64,000 nt of DNA from Arenicola marina (GCA_964019135.1 OZ025257.1:15775971-15839970), one strand, 5' to 3'. Shown: positions 25,500 through 39,300, numbered from the stretch's first letter. Numbers and translations: made by a program. The notes: generated by a model not told the origin, from the letters alone.

Positions 25500-27168
25500 G
25501 TATAGGTTCAATAGGCTACGTGTTGATAATATTATATAAATTTCAATTCATCATTAATTTGAACCTTTGCATCAGGTTTGCGTATGAATGTAGAGAAGAC
25601 AAAAGCTGTACGTTTAGGAAAACCGTGGGATACCACATCTTTTACGGGCATTCCAATTGAATGGGTTAATGAATTTGTTTTGAAAAGAGAAACCTGTCAT
25701 ACAGGGGCAGAGTTACAGTTGTGAAATCTCTAGCACTACCCAAATTTGTACATGTTATGTCAGTTTTGCCTACACCAGGAAAATTTGTTTTTGATAAATT
25801 GACTAAATTGGTACGAAATTTTATCTGGAAAAGTGGAAAGGCGAAAGTCTCTATGAATAGGGTATGTCAGACTGTTAAAAATGGTGGCTTAGGTCTGACA
25901 CATATTGAATCGTTTCAGAAAGCGTTAAAAATCTCGTGGATAAACCGTATTGTAAAAACGGATGGCAAATGGCAACAACTCTTTGTGATACTATTTGCGA
26001 AGAAAGACAGTTGTGTTGGGACCTTGACCTTCAGTCACTGAAAGCATATTCTAGTGTGTCTAACCCCTTTTGGGCCGACGTGTTTAAAGCGTGGTATGAA
26101 TATAGAAAAACGGAAGAAAGCGTTAACGCAGATTTTCCCGGGTACCCTATCTGGAACTCGTACTTTGTTACAAACTATAATCTTGTGGTTAGAAAAAAAG
26201 AATTTATTCAGAAAGGTGTCATATATGTACAAGACCTGTTTGACGAAAACAGAACTTTATTGGGTTGGTCAGAATTCAGGGATCGGTACCAGATTGATGT
26301 TAACTTCGCTGACTTTTATAGCTTGATACATTCGCTTCCTCGAGAGTGGAAAGCTGTCTATGCTAAGCCTATTGATACGGAGCTTTTTATTAATACACGA
26401 ACCTGTGCATTACAGGAATTACAAAGTAAAATAAAGGTGTGCAATTTCATTTATAATAAATTAGTAATGTATCTGAAAAGGAATAATGTCAATGAAGGGA
26501 AATGGGAAAGTGAGCTAGAATGCACGTGGTCACCTGATCAATGGCAACGTCACTATGAATTGTCGTATGACGCCACGGTAAATGAAAAGCTTAGAAGTTT
26601 CCAGTTTGAGATATTGCATAGGGTGATCGCGACTAATGTCTATTTGAAAAATTGTAAGGTGAAAGACACGGATGTTTGTACATTTTGTAGTAAGGCCCCA
26701 GAATCCATCACCCATCTCTTCTGGGACTGTCCGTATGTTAAGGGTGTATGGATAGCTTTTGCTAATTGGTTAGAACCATATATACAAGTGAGTACAACAC
26801 CTTTATTGTCTATAATTAGTATAATTTTCGGGTTTTCCGACACATGGTGAAGTAGTTTACTTAATCACTTAATACCTTTTGTAAAAAGACACATTTACAT
26901 ATGTAAATGGAAAGGGAAGACACCAAACCTCCAAGTATGTCTTAGGGTTATAAAGTCCAATTATTTCACAGAGCGATGTATTGGGTACAGTAAGGGGGGA
27001 CCCAGTTTGTGTAAATTTGATAGAAAGTGGGGCCCACTCAGACCAATATTTGAATGAGCAGTTTTATGGTTTATTGTATATTTGTCAGCCTGTGCCTTGA
27101 AATATTTGTACTCGATACCTGCTGCGGATGAAATGAAATTTTAAAAAAAAAAGAAAGAAAAAAAAAAA
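25500..27168 (+). mobile_element. 5'-truncated LINE, Tx1/L1-like, with poly(A) end
   Basis: The 3' half of an ORF2. First come thumb-type RT residues (RMNVEKTKAVRLGKP), then GRVTVVKSLALPKFVHVMSV and KNGGLGLTHI. From about 25980 a different frame continues (a frameshift) through FQFEILHRVIATNVYLKNCK and the C-terminal zinc motif CTFCSKAPESITHLFWDCP. A stop at 26848 is followed by conserved-looking KWKGKTPNLQV in the same frame. The element ends in an A-rich tract at 27140-27168. It is an old, dead copy. Confidence 0.85.
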
Positions 27169-28652
27169 TTGAACCTGAAAATATATACTGACGTACATGT
27201 ATCTGAAGCCTAGATTTACTTAATATCCACCCCTCTCCCCTCTCCCCTCTCATCTCGCCCTATACACCACTGGCCTATTTTAAAACAAATGATGATGTTC
27301 GACAGAGCACTTACACACAAACACAGTGCGTTCATGAACGAAGCAAAGCAACGAATGAATCGTTTGAAAGGAATTATTGGGAGAAGGGGTGGGATATTAG
27401 GGTCTTTTGCTAACACCATGGCTACGGCTAGGCCGACATACCATATTCCGAATGTCTTGTACCATGGCCACGGACATTCTACCATACCCCCCCCCCCCCC
27501 CTCTGCAGTAGCATTACAAATCATCGTTTAGAAGACGCGCCTAAAACGCCATAGCGACACCGAATAGCATAACAAGATTAAGTAAATCTAGATTAATGAC
27601 ATATCATTAATTTGAGGATCTATGTCGTAAATCCGGGGGGGAGGGGGGGGAGGGAGGGAGGGGGTATTTAATACATTGCTGGGGTGTTTTTGGGGGGAGA
27701 GGGGGGGTCCTAGGTAAACCCCCTCCCCTTTTTCACCGCCAAATTCCGCTCGTTCGGAGCGTTGTACCGCTAAATTCTGTTCGGTTGGGGCGACTTACCG
27801 CGTCCTATCGCGGCAACCCTCTCTATGAACGGATTTTCAGAGCCCCCCCCCCCTTCCCCGGTCGCAAGTTTCAAAATATCCGCTCTATATGGGTATCCTT
27901 TGCATCACAAATATCCGCTCTCTCAGGCACCAAGGCACCCGATGACACCCCCCCCCCCCCCACACACACCATACTTGTATAGCAGTGTCCCCCAGACATG
28001 GAAATATTCAGAAGAATTGGTATTTTTGAGAAAGGAGGTCACCAGTAGGGGTTTGATGCGCTGAATTCATAAATACCGAAATAGCGTTTGAACCTGCGAT
28101 GTTTAGTATCGGGCCTTTCAACAAAATAAATAGCATATGCAGGATTGCGCGTCTCATGCGCAAGGCGCACGAGCTCTTCCAAGGCTCTTACATTTATGTC
28201 ACGAAACGCCGAATGATCGCCTCGGACTATTTCTTGGTGTTTTACCGCGACATGTGGGATCGTTAGTAATGGCCAATATTTCTAATAGTGCTCCCGAATA
28301 TAATTCACGGGTTTTCTTGATGGCGGGCATCTCGATGGCGTAATATCCCGGCGTAATATATTGAGATTAATATCTTTGGCCCTTGGAGCTGGACTAAAAC
28401 TCCCAAGTAGTGTGATCGACCGGTGGCGTCATCTTGTGAGCGATTTAATAAAGATATTGCAGTTGCTTTTACAGAAGATTTACGGGCCGTCAAAGTTTGT
28501 GTAGACTCTAGACAATCGTTGGTCTCGTTGTGCAGCCAAAAAAAACACAAGGTTACATTTGCTACGTGCTACGTGCTACGAAACAGTTGTACAGGGGAAT
28601 GTGGTGGTAGTGGTCAAGAGGGCTGGAGATGGGGTCTCCATTTTGGTACCTT
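27169..28652. other. Intergenic, no gene seen
   Basis: C-run at 27486-27501, G-rich 27635-27710, C-runs at 27843 and 27948. The remainder appears unique. Confidence 0.45.
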
Positions 28653-28938
28653 TTGAAGTTACTCATCCAGCAATATTTTTCTTGAAAAATGTAAGAACTA
28701 TTTTGATTGGAAATGACGTATTTATATTCTTAGTATAGAAGTACACCTATTGTAGGCAATAAAAACCCAGATATGAAATATGCACATTGCGGCAGTTTTA
28801 TACCTTTCATCATGCGATGACAGATCTATTTCTCATGGAGGTTACATTTATACAGTCAGACAATGTGTTCTAAACGTGTTTCTAAAATATTTCGAAAACC
28901 ATAATTTAAGTACAAAATTGCTGCATGAGCAGCTTTAA
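28653..28938 (+). mobile_element. Inverted-repeat element, family 1
   Basis: About 90% like the copy at 59841-60202 by eye over its length (TTGATTGGAAATGACGTATT, ATGCACATTGCGGCAGTTTT) and ending TTGCTGCATGAGCAGCTTTA. It lacks the extra middle segment. Confidence 0.8.
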
Positions 28939-29214
28939 CAACCCTCAGTTCCCAAAAGATGGACCCATGAATTCATTCACCTCTTTTCTCTGAATCAATG
29001 CATTTCCCCGGCGTTCGTAGGTCCTGAACATCATAACGCGCTCTATGCATGGCTCAGTGCAGGCGATTGGTCGTATTTATTTATACACCAAAAAGATCAG
29101 AAATAGAGTTGAAGTTTTCTCGCCTCGTTGCCAAAGTGTGTAAGGGTATGGAAACTCGGCAAACTTCGATAAATAACGTTCATAGCAAGTAAATTCCCCC
29201 AGGCCCTCCTCTCG

Positions 29215-29524
29215 GTGCGGCTGTTTCAGTCTGCGTTCATTTTATTTTGAGGCTGGCTACGCCATGCACTGACAGTTTTCGAGTGCTTATTCGCCGTTTT
29301 TAAGTGTTATGAAAAATACGAACTTGAATTTGACATATAATCTTCATATTTAGGCCACTGACAGTTTTCGAGTGCCTATTCGCCGTTAAGCATGACGATT
29401 ATATTAAAGTCAAATTCAAGTTCGTATTTTTCATAATACTTAAAAACGGCCAATAGGCACTCGAAAACTGTCAGTGGCGTAGCCAGCCTCAAAATAAAGT
29501 GACCGCAGACTGAAACAGCCGCAC
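29215..29524 (+). mobile_element. Fold-back element with ~120-bp arms
   Basis: The left arm (29215-29335: GTGCGGCTGTTTCAGTCTGC, GGCTGGCTACGCCA, CACTGACAGTTTTCGAGTGC) is repeated as its complement at 29403-29524. A third partial direct copy of the CACTGACAGTTTTCGAGTGC part sits in the loop at 29355. No clear target duplication. Confidence 0.75.
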
Positions 29525-31870
29525 AAAGAGCACTATTTTTGCTATATATTTATTTTAAGTCATAATGACTATCTGCAAATGCCAGTTCACTGGGTACCGA
29601 ATATATATTTACCCTTTTAAGTGCGAAAAAACACGGACTTGAATTTGATAAAACAATCTTCATACTATTCAACCTAAAATTAACCGTTCTAGGGACCCAT
29701 TTATTAGATGCCATAATGAATAGGGCTGTACAGTCACTTCGGGATCTTATCGAGACCCCACGAGACAGGGATACCTATGCTCTACGTCAATGCCTAGCAT
29801 CAACGGCTTGTACGTGCTGCCTACCGGTTGTTTGCCTTCACTCGCCTCACACACAAGATCGGCTAAAGCTGCCCTTGGAAGCACAAATACCCACTGAAGT
29901 TATGTGCATATCCGAATTATAACCATCCGAGTAGATTTATGTAATGTATGAGCGGTTAGGCAGTTGATAAACCAGAATGCGGTTGTCTCATGAGTGACTG
30001 TCAGTGTCAGGCGATCTAACGTGCTGCGCGGGGTTTTCCATGTCGTATGACGTAATAATCATCATGACGCGCGTGTCTGCGCGCGGTATCTATGGTTACG
30101 TAACAACGCTCCTTATATGGACTGAGCAGGTGAGGACAATCGTGCTCCGTTTGTCGTAGAACTGTAAACATCGATGATTTGGCTCAAAGTACAACGCTTC
30201 CAACAGTCTCATCGAACGGATCACATGCATTATGAAGAGATAAATGTCTTATCTTTAATTATATTATGATTTTATAGTTAGCCATGCCTGGACCAAAGCA
30301 AACAAAAAATAGTTTCACATCCACTCGATTCTTCACGCACAAACCGCGCAGCCGGCCGGTTCCCAACACTAAAACGTTGACTACAATGAGTGCGAGTCAC
30401 GCAGTTGCAGCAAGGCACCAGCGTGATGCGCACTCGTTCTAAAAGCACGTGTTTTTTTGTTGGTCCCCAAAAGATCTAAACCGGAAATAGAACCCGCGAG
30501 AACTGTACAGCCCTATATCTGCAAATGCTAGTTGACTCGGCCAAAAGATCTGTTGCTAGAGGTATATATGCGCGAGCCTTGTACGTACGTTGTGACTCAA
30601 ATGGGAACATGATAAACTACACTCTTCACGATGAAAGAATAACATCACTTTTTTATTAAATGGTTAAGATGATGATCGTGGCGCCAATCGTCAATCGTGA
30701 AACAAGATATCAATCTGTGACTTGTCCACTTTTGAAGAAAGACGGAGCGACCTGTGTTCCATCTCGCGGTTGAGCAACATAGCTAAAGCTCGAGAGCATT
30801 ACCATTACTATAGAGCGCGTGTATATTTATTTACATCCATATGACTGTTCTCGTAATAAAACGGGACCTTAATTCGCTCACGCATTTGGCAGATCTCTAT
30901 CGGAAGTGAACTGCTATACGCGGTTCAGCCTTTCGTGTATGTTCTTTTTTTTAAGCAGACGGACAACATAATACTAAGACGTCAGTTAAACATAACAATA
31001 ACATTGGACAGTGTGAAGCATGAGACATACACTCATTTAAGCAAACATCCAGCAATACCTGGTCAGGTTAATCTGACCTTTACATGTACAGACCTATACT
31101 TATAGGTCATGATAATTAAACAACCAATTGTGGACCTCCCGAGAAAGCAAGTGAATATTTATACGTGATGTTCAACATTAGTAGTTGTATATATGTATAA
31201 TCATATTTATAAAATATATAATTATATATATAGATATATAATCAAACAATCATACTTATATAACATATACAACTATATTTATATAATTACATTACATAGA
31301 TATATATTCTAAAAGCATGTTTACAAACAATTGTAAACAGTAAATGCGAAGTAATTGCGAAATGCAATTGGCATATCTCCGGTATGCGACAATGTACAAT
31401 GTACAATGTACAATAACATCGTGCATCGGGTTCTTCATGTGTAGCAGCAGGAAAAATGTTATTATTGAAAACGCAGACTCTCCCGACCCAAGCGAAGTAC
31501 CTGCGCACAGATCTAGGTAACTGGACCATCCCTTTGTGCCTACCGTGCCTGTCATTGAAGAAGCTTGCGTGGCATGGCGGGTGTAAGCACGCGTCCAACA
31601 GCCGTTACATGTCTGTAACTGCAAGTCTGTAACTTACACGTCTGTAATAACTGAAGAACGCAGCGCAGGCTATATATATACAGTTTGTTCAATAGTTGTA
31701 CAGATACAAACCAGGTGTAGCGCCGTAGTGTATTTACTGTAGTACGGCATATACATATATATATATAAACTAAAATGTAGACTGATTCTGTCATAGCACA
31801 ATGGGACACATAGTTAGAGGCACGACGTATGGTTTCATTGTATATAGATTTACTAACCGCCCTCCATATC
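29525..31870. other. Intergenic, AT-rich toward the right
   Basis: 29620-29670 is a decayed relative of part of the neighbouring fold-back. 31180-31320 is a TATATA-rich tract, and GTACAAT is repeated four times at about 31392. No gene seen. Confidence 0.45.
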
Positions 31871-32126
31871 TACTACTCACAATTTGCTAAGGATCACCTA
31901 TATGCAGAGATATCTGAGCGTATAACAGGTGACTGTGTATATCTGAGTGTATAACAGGTGACTGTGTAATTCTACTATAATACAAGGACGTTTGCCTTTA
32001 CCATGCATGGTGGCAGACGAGTAACAAATTGGACACAGATTGGGGAAAGTTTATCTGTATTATAGTAGAATTACAGTCAGAGATCTCTGCATAGAGGTAA
32101 TCCTTAGCAAATGGTGAGTAGTATCT
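31871..32126 (+). mobile_element. Fold-back element with ~80-bp arms
   Basis: The left arm has ACTACTCACAATTTGCTAAG, ATATGCAGAGATATCTGAG and TAATTCTACTATAATACA. Their complements appear in reverse order at 32055-32126. Between them is a direct duplication of GTATAACAGGTGACTGTGTA. Confidence 0.7.
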
Positions 32127-32657
32127 ATATATACGTTTATACATATATATAGACACTATAGATGTATACCTTTATACATCCTGTACTGGTGTTCAGCGTC
32201 TTCTGCCATCTTTATGTACACACTAGGTTATGCATGCATAGTGACGTCATCGAGTCACTACAGGAAGCGTCGGTAGAGTCTAAGTACAAACGCCAGTCTG
32301 TACATCATTTAGTAGCTATCACGCACATTGGACCCGATTTATTTGCAACCATCACGAAATAATCTAAAACCTATATCTACATAATTGCATGTAGCAGATC
32401 TACAACCATTACGGCTTTTCTTACATTTTGTCTCTGTCGTACTACAGGGGCGCGACATTGTAACACTGTACGTAACATTGTAACAATAATACAGGCCTTG
32501 TGACATATAACAAGAGCATTGCGTAGGACAGGTCTTTTACATATTAATCATATATCAAGTATAACACATATGTGCGTGAATGGAGGAGGTGGAGGAAGGA
32601 GGAGGACAAATGGGGCGGGGGGGGGGGGGGTGTAAATTAAGGGTGGTGGTAATCTTA

Positions 32658-32920
32658 GGGCCCCAGAGGGGCTTTTTCGACACGGCGACACGGCGATTTT
32701 TAAAATCGACAACGCGACATTGGGGTTGTCTTAGAATCGACATGCGACATAAGACTTAGCGACAAGCGACATGGAACTTTTCTTAAAATCGACACGCGAC
32801 ATGGACCTTTTCTTAAAATCGACACGCGACATGGACCTTTCCTTAAAATCGACACACGACATGGACCTTTTCTTAAAATCGACAACGCGACATGGCTACC
32901 CCCACTCAGGGGCCCTAATC
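32658..32920 (+). repeat. Dispersed element with internal ~30-bp tandem units, copy 1
   Basis: Short inverted ends TAGGGCCCC and GGGGCCCTA flanked by ATCT on both sides, a possible 4-bp target duplication. The interior is tandem CGACACGCGACATGGACC then TTTTCTTAAAAT units. Confidence 0.65.
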
Positions 32921-32987
32921 TTTGTGGTGATCAAGTTATGGGTTTATTGCATAGAGAGACTTTGCAAGTGATCAGATTACATGCCAT

Positions 32988-33100
32988 CTACATTGGGTAA
33001 GGCTAGACACGTCCTTACATGAAAATATACATTGGGTAATGCTCGACACGTCCTTACATGCCATCTACATTGGGTAAGGCTAGACACGTCCTTACATGGC
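32988..33100 (+). repeat. Three tandem copies of a 37-38-bp unit
   Basis: ACATTGGGTAAGGCTAGACA then CGTCCTTACATG occurs three times, the middle copy slightly changed. Confidence 0.75.
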
Positions 33101-33171
33101 TAATTATGACATATATAATAGAATCGAACAGTTGGTGGGTTATTTGGCATGTTAATGGTATGAAACGACAC

Positions 33172-33545
33172 AAGCAGTAGCAATTTTATTGCTAAGTTCG
33201 CATTCTATCACCAATCAGTAGCAATATCATTGCTAAGTTCGCATTCTATCACCACTCAGTAGCAATATCATTGCTAAGTTCGCATTCCATCACCACTCAG
33301 TAGCAATATCATTGCTAAGTTCGCATTCCATCACCACTCAGTAGCAATATCATTGCTAAGTTCGCATTCTATCACCACTCAGTAGCAATATCATTGCTAA
33401 GTTCGCATTCTATCACCACTCAGTAGCAATATCATTGCTAAGTTCGCATTCTATCACCAATCAGTAGCAATATCTTGCTAAGTTCGCATTCTATCACCAC
33501 TCAGTAGCAATATCATTGCTAAGTTCTTAACTTATCACCAATCAG
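33172..33545 (+). repeat. 41-bp minisatellite
   Basis: About nine near-identical units containing CAGTAGCAATATCATTGCTA followed by AGTTCGCATTCTATCACC. TTTATT at 33185-33190 reads AATAAA on the minus strand and could be a poly(A) signal for the kinase transcript, about 1.05 kb past its stop; this is weak. Confidence 0.85.
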
Positions 33546-33957
33546 TAGCCGCGCTATCGTCAGAACGGAAGGCAAGTCGCCATCAGCCATCCACGAGTAG
33601 GCTGGCCAATAAGCCAGTGACCATGTCCATGTCAAGAACCAGCAGTATCTGTGTAACGGTATTATGGCTGCGGTCACGACGAAGATGTCCCGTTAAAACA
33701 TGGGTAGTCCGCCGCCCTTTTATATGGATTCTTCTCAAGCTTGCTGCTCCATAAGCCGGTTTGTCTGCAAGCCTGGCTAGCCTCAGCAAATATGTTTCTC
33801 CTCGAGCATGTTTCTCCGCAAGCATATGTTTCTCCGCAAGCAAGTTTTTCTACAAGCCAGGTTCTCGAGTCAGCCCGCGAGTCACCATAGCCTCTTTCTC
33901 CTCGAGCATGTTTCTCCTCAAGCCTGTTTCGCATGAGACCTGCACGTCGCCAAACCC

Positions 33958-34235
33958 TGTTTATCCTCCTCAATCATGTTTCTCCTCCTCAAGCCTGTAA
34001 ATTTCTCCTCCTCAAGCCTGTTTCTCCTGCTCAAGCCTCTTTCTCCTCCTCAAGCCTCTTTCTCCTCCTCAAGCCTGTTTCTCCTCCTCAAGCCTGTTTC
34101 TCCTCCTCAAGCCTGTTTCTCCTCCTCAAGCCTGTTTCTCCTCCTCAAGCCTGTTTCTCCTCCTCAAGCCTGTTTCCCCTCCTCAAGCCTGTTTCTCCTC
34201 CTCAATCATGTTTTTCCCCCGCAAGACTGTTTTTC
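33958..34235 (+). repeat. 19-bp minisatellite in the kinase 3' UTR
   Basis: Units of CCTCCTCAAGCCTGTTTCT, roughly 13 to 15 copies, starting directly after the stop codon of exon M on the gene's strand. The final codons of exon M contain a recognisable degenerate unit (TGTTTAAGGAGAAAACAG against GGCTTGAGGAGGAGAAACAG on the minus strand), so the array appears to have grown from or into the coding end. Confidence 0.85.
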
Positions 34236-34236
34236 C

Positions 34237-34529
34237 TCAATCTTTCTGTTTTCTCCTTAAACAGGCGAAGCAGCCCATCGACGAGCTGTTCCCATTCTTC
34301 GAGTTCCCATCGCCCTCGGTAGGGGGCGCGTACTGACATTTTGTTGCATTCTCCAGGTCTTCCAGCGTCCTCCGCAGCGAGTCGAAGGTGGGACGCCGAT
34401 TCGGGTTCTCCAACCAACACTCGCAACAAATGCTGTAAATCTGGTCACTCATCTGCGAGCGAGAATCTCGCGGCTTCTCGTGGCGGTAACCTTCGGCCAG
34501 CTTCTCCATCGTGCGTTCGTTGGTCAGCG
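34237..34529 (-). CDS. Kinase gene, exon M: kinase C-lobe end, regulatory tail and C-terminal extension
   Basis: Terminal coding exon, 97 codons including the stop, with acceptor TTTCAG at 34530. It reads LTNERTMEKLAEGYRHEKP and on, with CWLENPNRRPTFDSL (the RRPTF motif near the end of kinase C-lobes). LEDLENATKCQYAPPTEGDG follows, aligning with the Src/Lck tail around the inhibitory Tyr (ATEGQYQP in Lck), so Csk-type control is likely. Unlike Src, the protein runs on for about 25 residues as GNSKNGNSSS then MGCFACLRRKQKD. This basic, two-Cys end looks like a lipid-anchor peptide. Its last codons resemble the 19-bp minisatellite that follows the stop. Confidence 0.92.
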
Positions 34530-34959
34530 CTGAAAGAAAACAGCGACTTGAGCGATTTTTCATCCCTACCACTTCTGATATAGCTTTTTTAAGAGGTGGA
34601 TCTTTGAAATTATTGGATGTGCACTGCTTCCTATAACATAAATCTTGAAGAAGAACTGGCTCAAGAAACATGGGAGGCATATCCCCTCAAGCAAATTCTA
34701 GTGTCCGCCATGTTGGTTGTTGATATGTCTAGTTCCCTTGAAACGAAGCAGACCCAGTGGCGGAGACTATCGGGTGTGTGGGTGTGTGTGTGTGTGGAGT
34801 GGGGGGGGGAGGGGGTGAAAGGATGGGGTTCACACACAACTATCGGGGGCCAAAAAATTACAAAAAGGAAGGAGGGGGCATTTGATAACTAAGAAAAAAA
34901 AGGCCGCATTGTTCCACGAAGTTGCGGACCGGGAACCGCGACCTGTCCCTGAGCCACTT

Positions 34960-35381
<422 letters not shown>

Positions 35382-35566
35382 TTATTAAATTAAAAGTGAT
35401 CAATCTATGATGGAAATACAATGCATAAATTTGGAAATACGAAGCTACGATGCAAATACAATAATTAAATTGGCATTAAGAATTTAAGGTGAAAGTACAA
35501 TGTAAATATGTTATGGAAAAACAATGATAGCTCGTTAATATATAAATATAGTATAGGAAATGATTA

Positions 35567-35917
<351 letters not shown>

Positions 35918-36007
35918 CTAAAACAACGGGGACTGTCATTATTATTATTACCAGTATATATGCGACTTTATATTGTTCGACTGGATGTCCAAGGCTGTGC
36001 TGGATAC

Positions 36008-36245
36008 ACATGCTATGTTGTCGTGGATACAGGACATGTTGTCGTGGACACAGAGCATGTTGTAGTGGACACACGACAAGTTGTCGTGGATACAGTATAT
36101 GTTGTCGTGGATAGAGGATATGTTGTCGTGGATACAGGACATGTTGTCGTGGGTACAGGACACGTCGTCGTGGATACAGGATACGTTGTTGTTGATACAG
36201 GACATGTTGTCGTGGATACAGGACATGTTGCCGGGAATACTTCCG
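36008..36245 (+). repeat. 21-bp minisatellite
   Basis: About 11 units built on GTCGTGGATACAGGACAT plus GTT, moderately diverged. Together with the 33-bp array it fills nearly the whole intron between exons J and K. Confidence 0.85.
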
Positions 36246-36306
36246 GACGCGTTCAACGTGCCAAATAGACAGCTCCATGCCGTCCTTCTCCCTCCACAAT
36301 ATACGT

Positions 36307-39300
36307 AGCTTCCCGACTCACCTCGCTGGCCATATAAACAGCTTCCCGACTCACCTCGCTGGCCATGTAGACAGCTCCCCGACTCACCTCGCTGGCCATG
36401 TAGACAGCTTCCCGACTCACCTCGCTGGCCATATAAACAGCTTCCCGACTCACCTCGCTGGCCATGTAGACAGCTCCCCGACTCACCTGGCTGGCCATGT
36501 AGACAGCTCCCCGACTCACCTGGCTGGCCATATAGACAGTTTCCCGACTCACCTCGCTGGCCATATAAACAGCTTCCCGACTCACCTCGCTGGCCATGTA
36601 GACAGCTCCCCGACTCACCTCGCTGGCCATGTAGACAGCTCCCCGACTCACCTCGCTGGCCATATAGACAGTTTCCCGACTCACCTCGCTGGCCATGCAG
36701 ACAGCTCCGCGACTCACCTGGCTGGCCATGTAGACAGCTCCCCGACTCACCTGCCTGGCCATGTAGACAGCTTCCCGACTCACCTCGCTGGCCATGTAGA
36801 CAGCTCCCCGAATCACCTCGCTGCTGGCCATGTAGACAGCTCCCCGACTCACCTCGCTGGCCACGTGGACAGCTCCCCGACTCACCTGGCTGGCCACGTA
36901 GACAGCTCCGCGACTCACCTCGCTGGCCATGTAGACAGCTCCATGACTCACCTCGCTGGCCACGTAGACAGCTCCCCGACTCACCTCGCTGGCCATGTAG
37001 ACAGCTCCCCGACTCACCTCGCTGGCCACGTGGACAGCTTCCCGACTCACCTCGCTGGCCACGTAGACAGCTCCCCGACTCACCTCGCTGGCCACGTAGA
37101 CAGCTCCCCGACTCACCTCGCTGGCCATGTAGACAGCTCCCCGACTCACCTCGCTGGCCATGTAGACAGCTCCCCGACTCACCTCGCTGGCCATGCAGAC
37201 AGCTCCCCGACTCACCTGGCTGGCCATGTAGACAGCTTCCCGACTCACCTCGCTGGCCATGTAGACAGCTCCCCGACTCACCTGGCTGGCCATGTAGACA
37301 GCTCCCCGACTCACCTGGCTGGCCATGTAGACAGCTCCCCGACTCACCTCGCTGGCCATGTAGACAGCTCCCCGACTCACCTCGCTGGCCATGTAGACAG
37401 CTCCCCGACTCACCTGGCTGGCCATGTAGACAGCTCCCCGACTCACCTGGCTGGCCATGTAGACAGCTCCCCGACTCACCTGGCTGGCCATGTAGACAGC
37501 TCCCCGACTCACCTGGCTGGCCATGTAGACAGCTCCCCGACTCACCTCACTGGCCATGTAGACAGCTCCCCGACTCACGTCGCTGGCCACGTAGACAGCT
37601 TCCCGACTCACCTGGCTGGCCATGTAGACAGCTCCCCGACTCACCTCGCTGGCCATGTAGACAGCTCCCCGACTCACCTCGCTGGCCATGTAGACAGCTC
37701 CCCGACTCACCTGGCTGGCCATGCAGACAGCTTCCCGACTCACCTCGCTGGCCATGTGGACAGCTCTTCGACTCACCTCGCTGGCCATGCAGACAGCTCC
37801 CCGACTCACCTCGCTGGCCATGCAGACAGCTCCCCGACTCACCTCGCTGGCCATGTAGACAGCTTCCCGACTCACCTCGCTGGCCATGTAGACAGCTCCC
37901 CGACTCACCTCGCTGGCCATGTAGACAGCTCCCCGACTCACCTCGCTGGCCATGTAGACAGCTCCCCGACTCACCTCGCTGGCCATGTAGACAGCTCCCC
38001 GACTCACCTCGCTGGCCACGTAGACAGCTCCCCGACTCACCTCGCTGGCCATGTAGACAGCTTCCCGACTCACCTCACTGGCCATGTAGACAGCTTCCCG
38101 ACTCACCTGGCTGGCCATGTAGACAGCTCCCCGACTCACCTCGCTGGCCATGTAGACAGCTTCCCGACTCACCTCGCTGGCCACGTAGACAGCTCCCCGA
38201 CTCACCTGGCTGGCCATGTAGACAGCTCCCCGACTCACCTCGCTGGCCATGTAGACAGCTTCCCGACTCACCTCGCTGGCCATGTAGACAGCTCCCCGAC
38301 TCACCTCGCTGGCCATGTAGACAGCTCCCCGACTCACCTCGCTGGCCATGTAGACAGCTCCCCGACTCACCTCGCTGGCCACGTAGACAGCTCCCCGACT
38401 CACCTGGCTGGCCATGTAGACAGCTCCCCGACTCACCTCGCTGGCCATGCAGACAGCTCCCCGACTCACCTGGCTGGCCACGTAGACAGCTCCCCGACTC
38501 ACCTCGCTGGCCATGTAGACAGCTCCCCGACTCACCTGGCTGGCCATGTAGACAGCTCCCCGACTCACCTGGCTGGCCATGCAGACAGCTCCCCGACTCA
38601 CCTCGCTGGCCATGCAGACAGCTCCCCGACTCACCGCGCTGGCCATGTAGACAGCTTCCCGACTCACCTCGCTGGCCACGTAGACAGCTCCCCGACTCAC
38701 CTGGCTGGCCACGTAGACAGCTCCCCGACTCACCTCGCTGGCCATGCAGACAGCTCCCCGACTCACCTGGCTGGCCACGTAGACAGCTCCCCGACTCACC
38801 TCGCTGGCCATGTAGACAGCTCCCCGACTCACCTCACTGGCCACGTAGACAGCTCCCCGACTCACCTCGCTGGCCACGTAGACAGCTCCCCGACTCACCT
38901 CGCTGGCCACGTAGACAGCTCCCCGACTCACCTGGCTGGCCATGTAGACAGCTTCCCGACTCACCTCGCTGGCCATGCAGACAGCTTCCCGACTCACCTG
39001 GCTGGCCATGTAGACAGCTCCCCGACTCACCTGGCTGGCCATGTAGACAGCTTCCCGACTCACCTCGCTGGCCATGCAGACAGCTCCCCGACTCACCTGG
39101 CTGGCCAGGTAGACAGCTCCCCGACTCACCTGGCTGGCCATGCAGACAGCTCCCCGACTCACCTGGCTGGCCATGCAGACAGCTCCCCGACTCACCTGGC
39201 TGGCCATGTAGACAGCTCCCCGACTCACCTCGCTGGCCATGTAGACAGCTCCCCGACTCACCTGGCTGGCCATGCAGACAGCTTCCCGACTCACCTGGCT

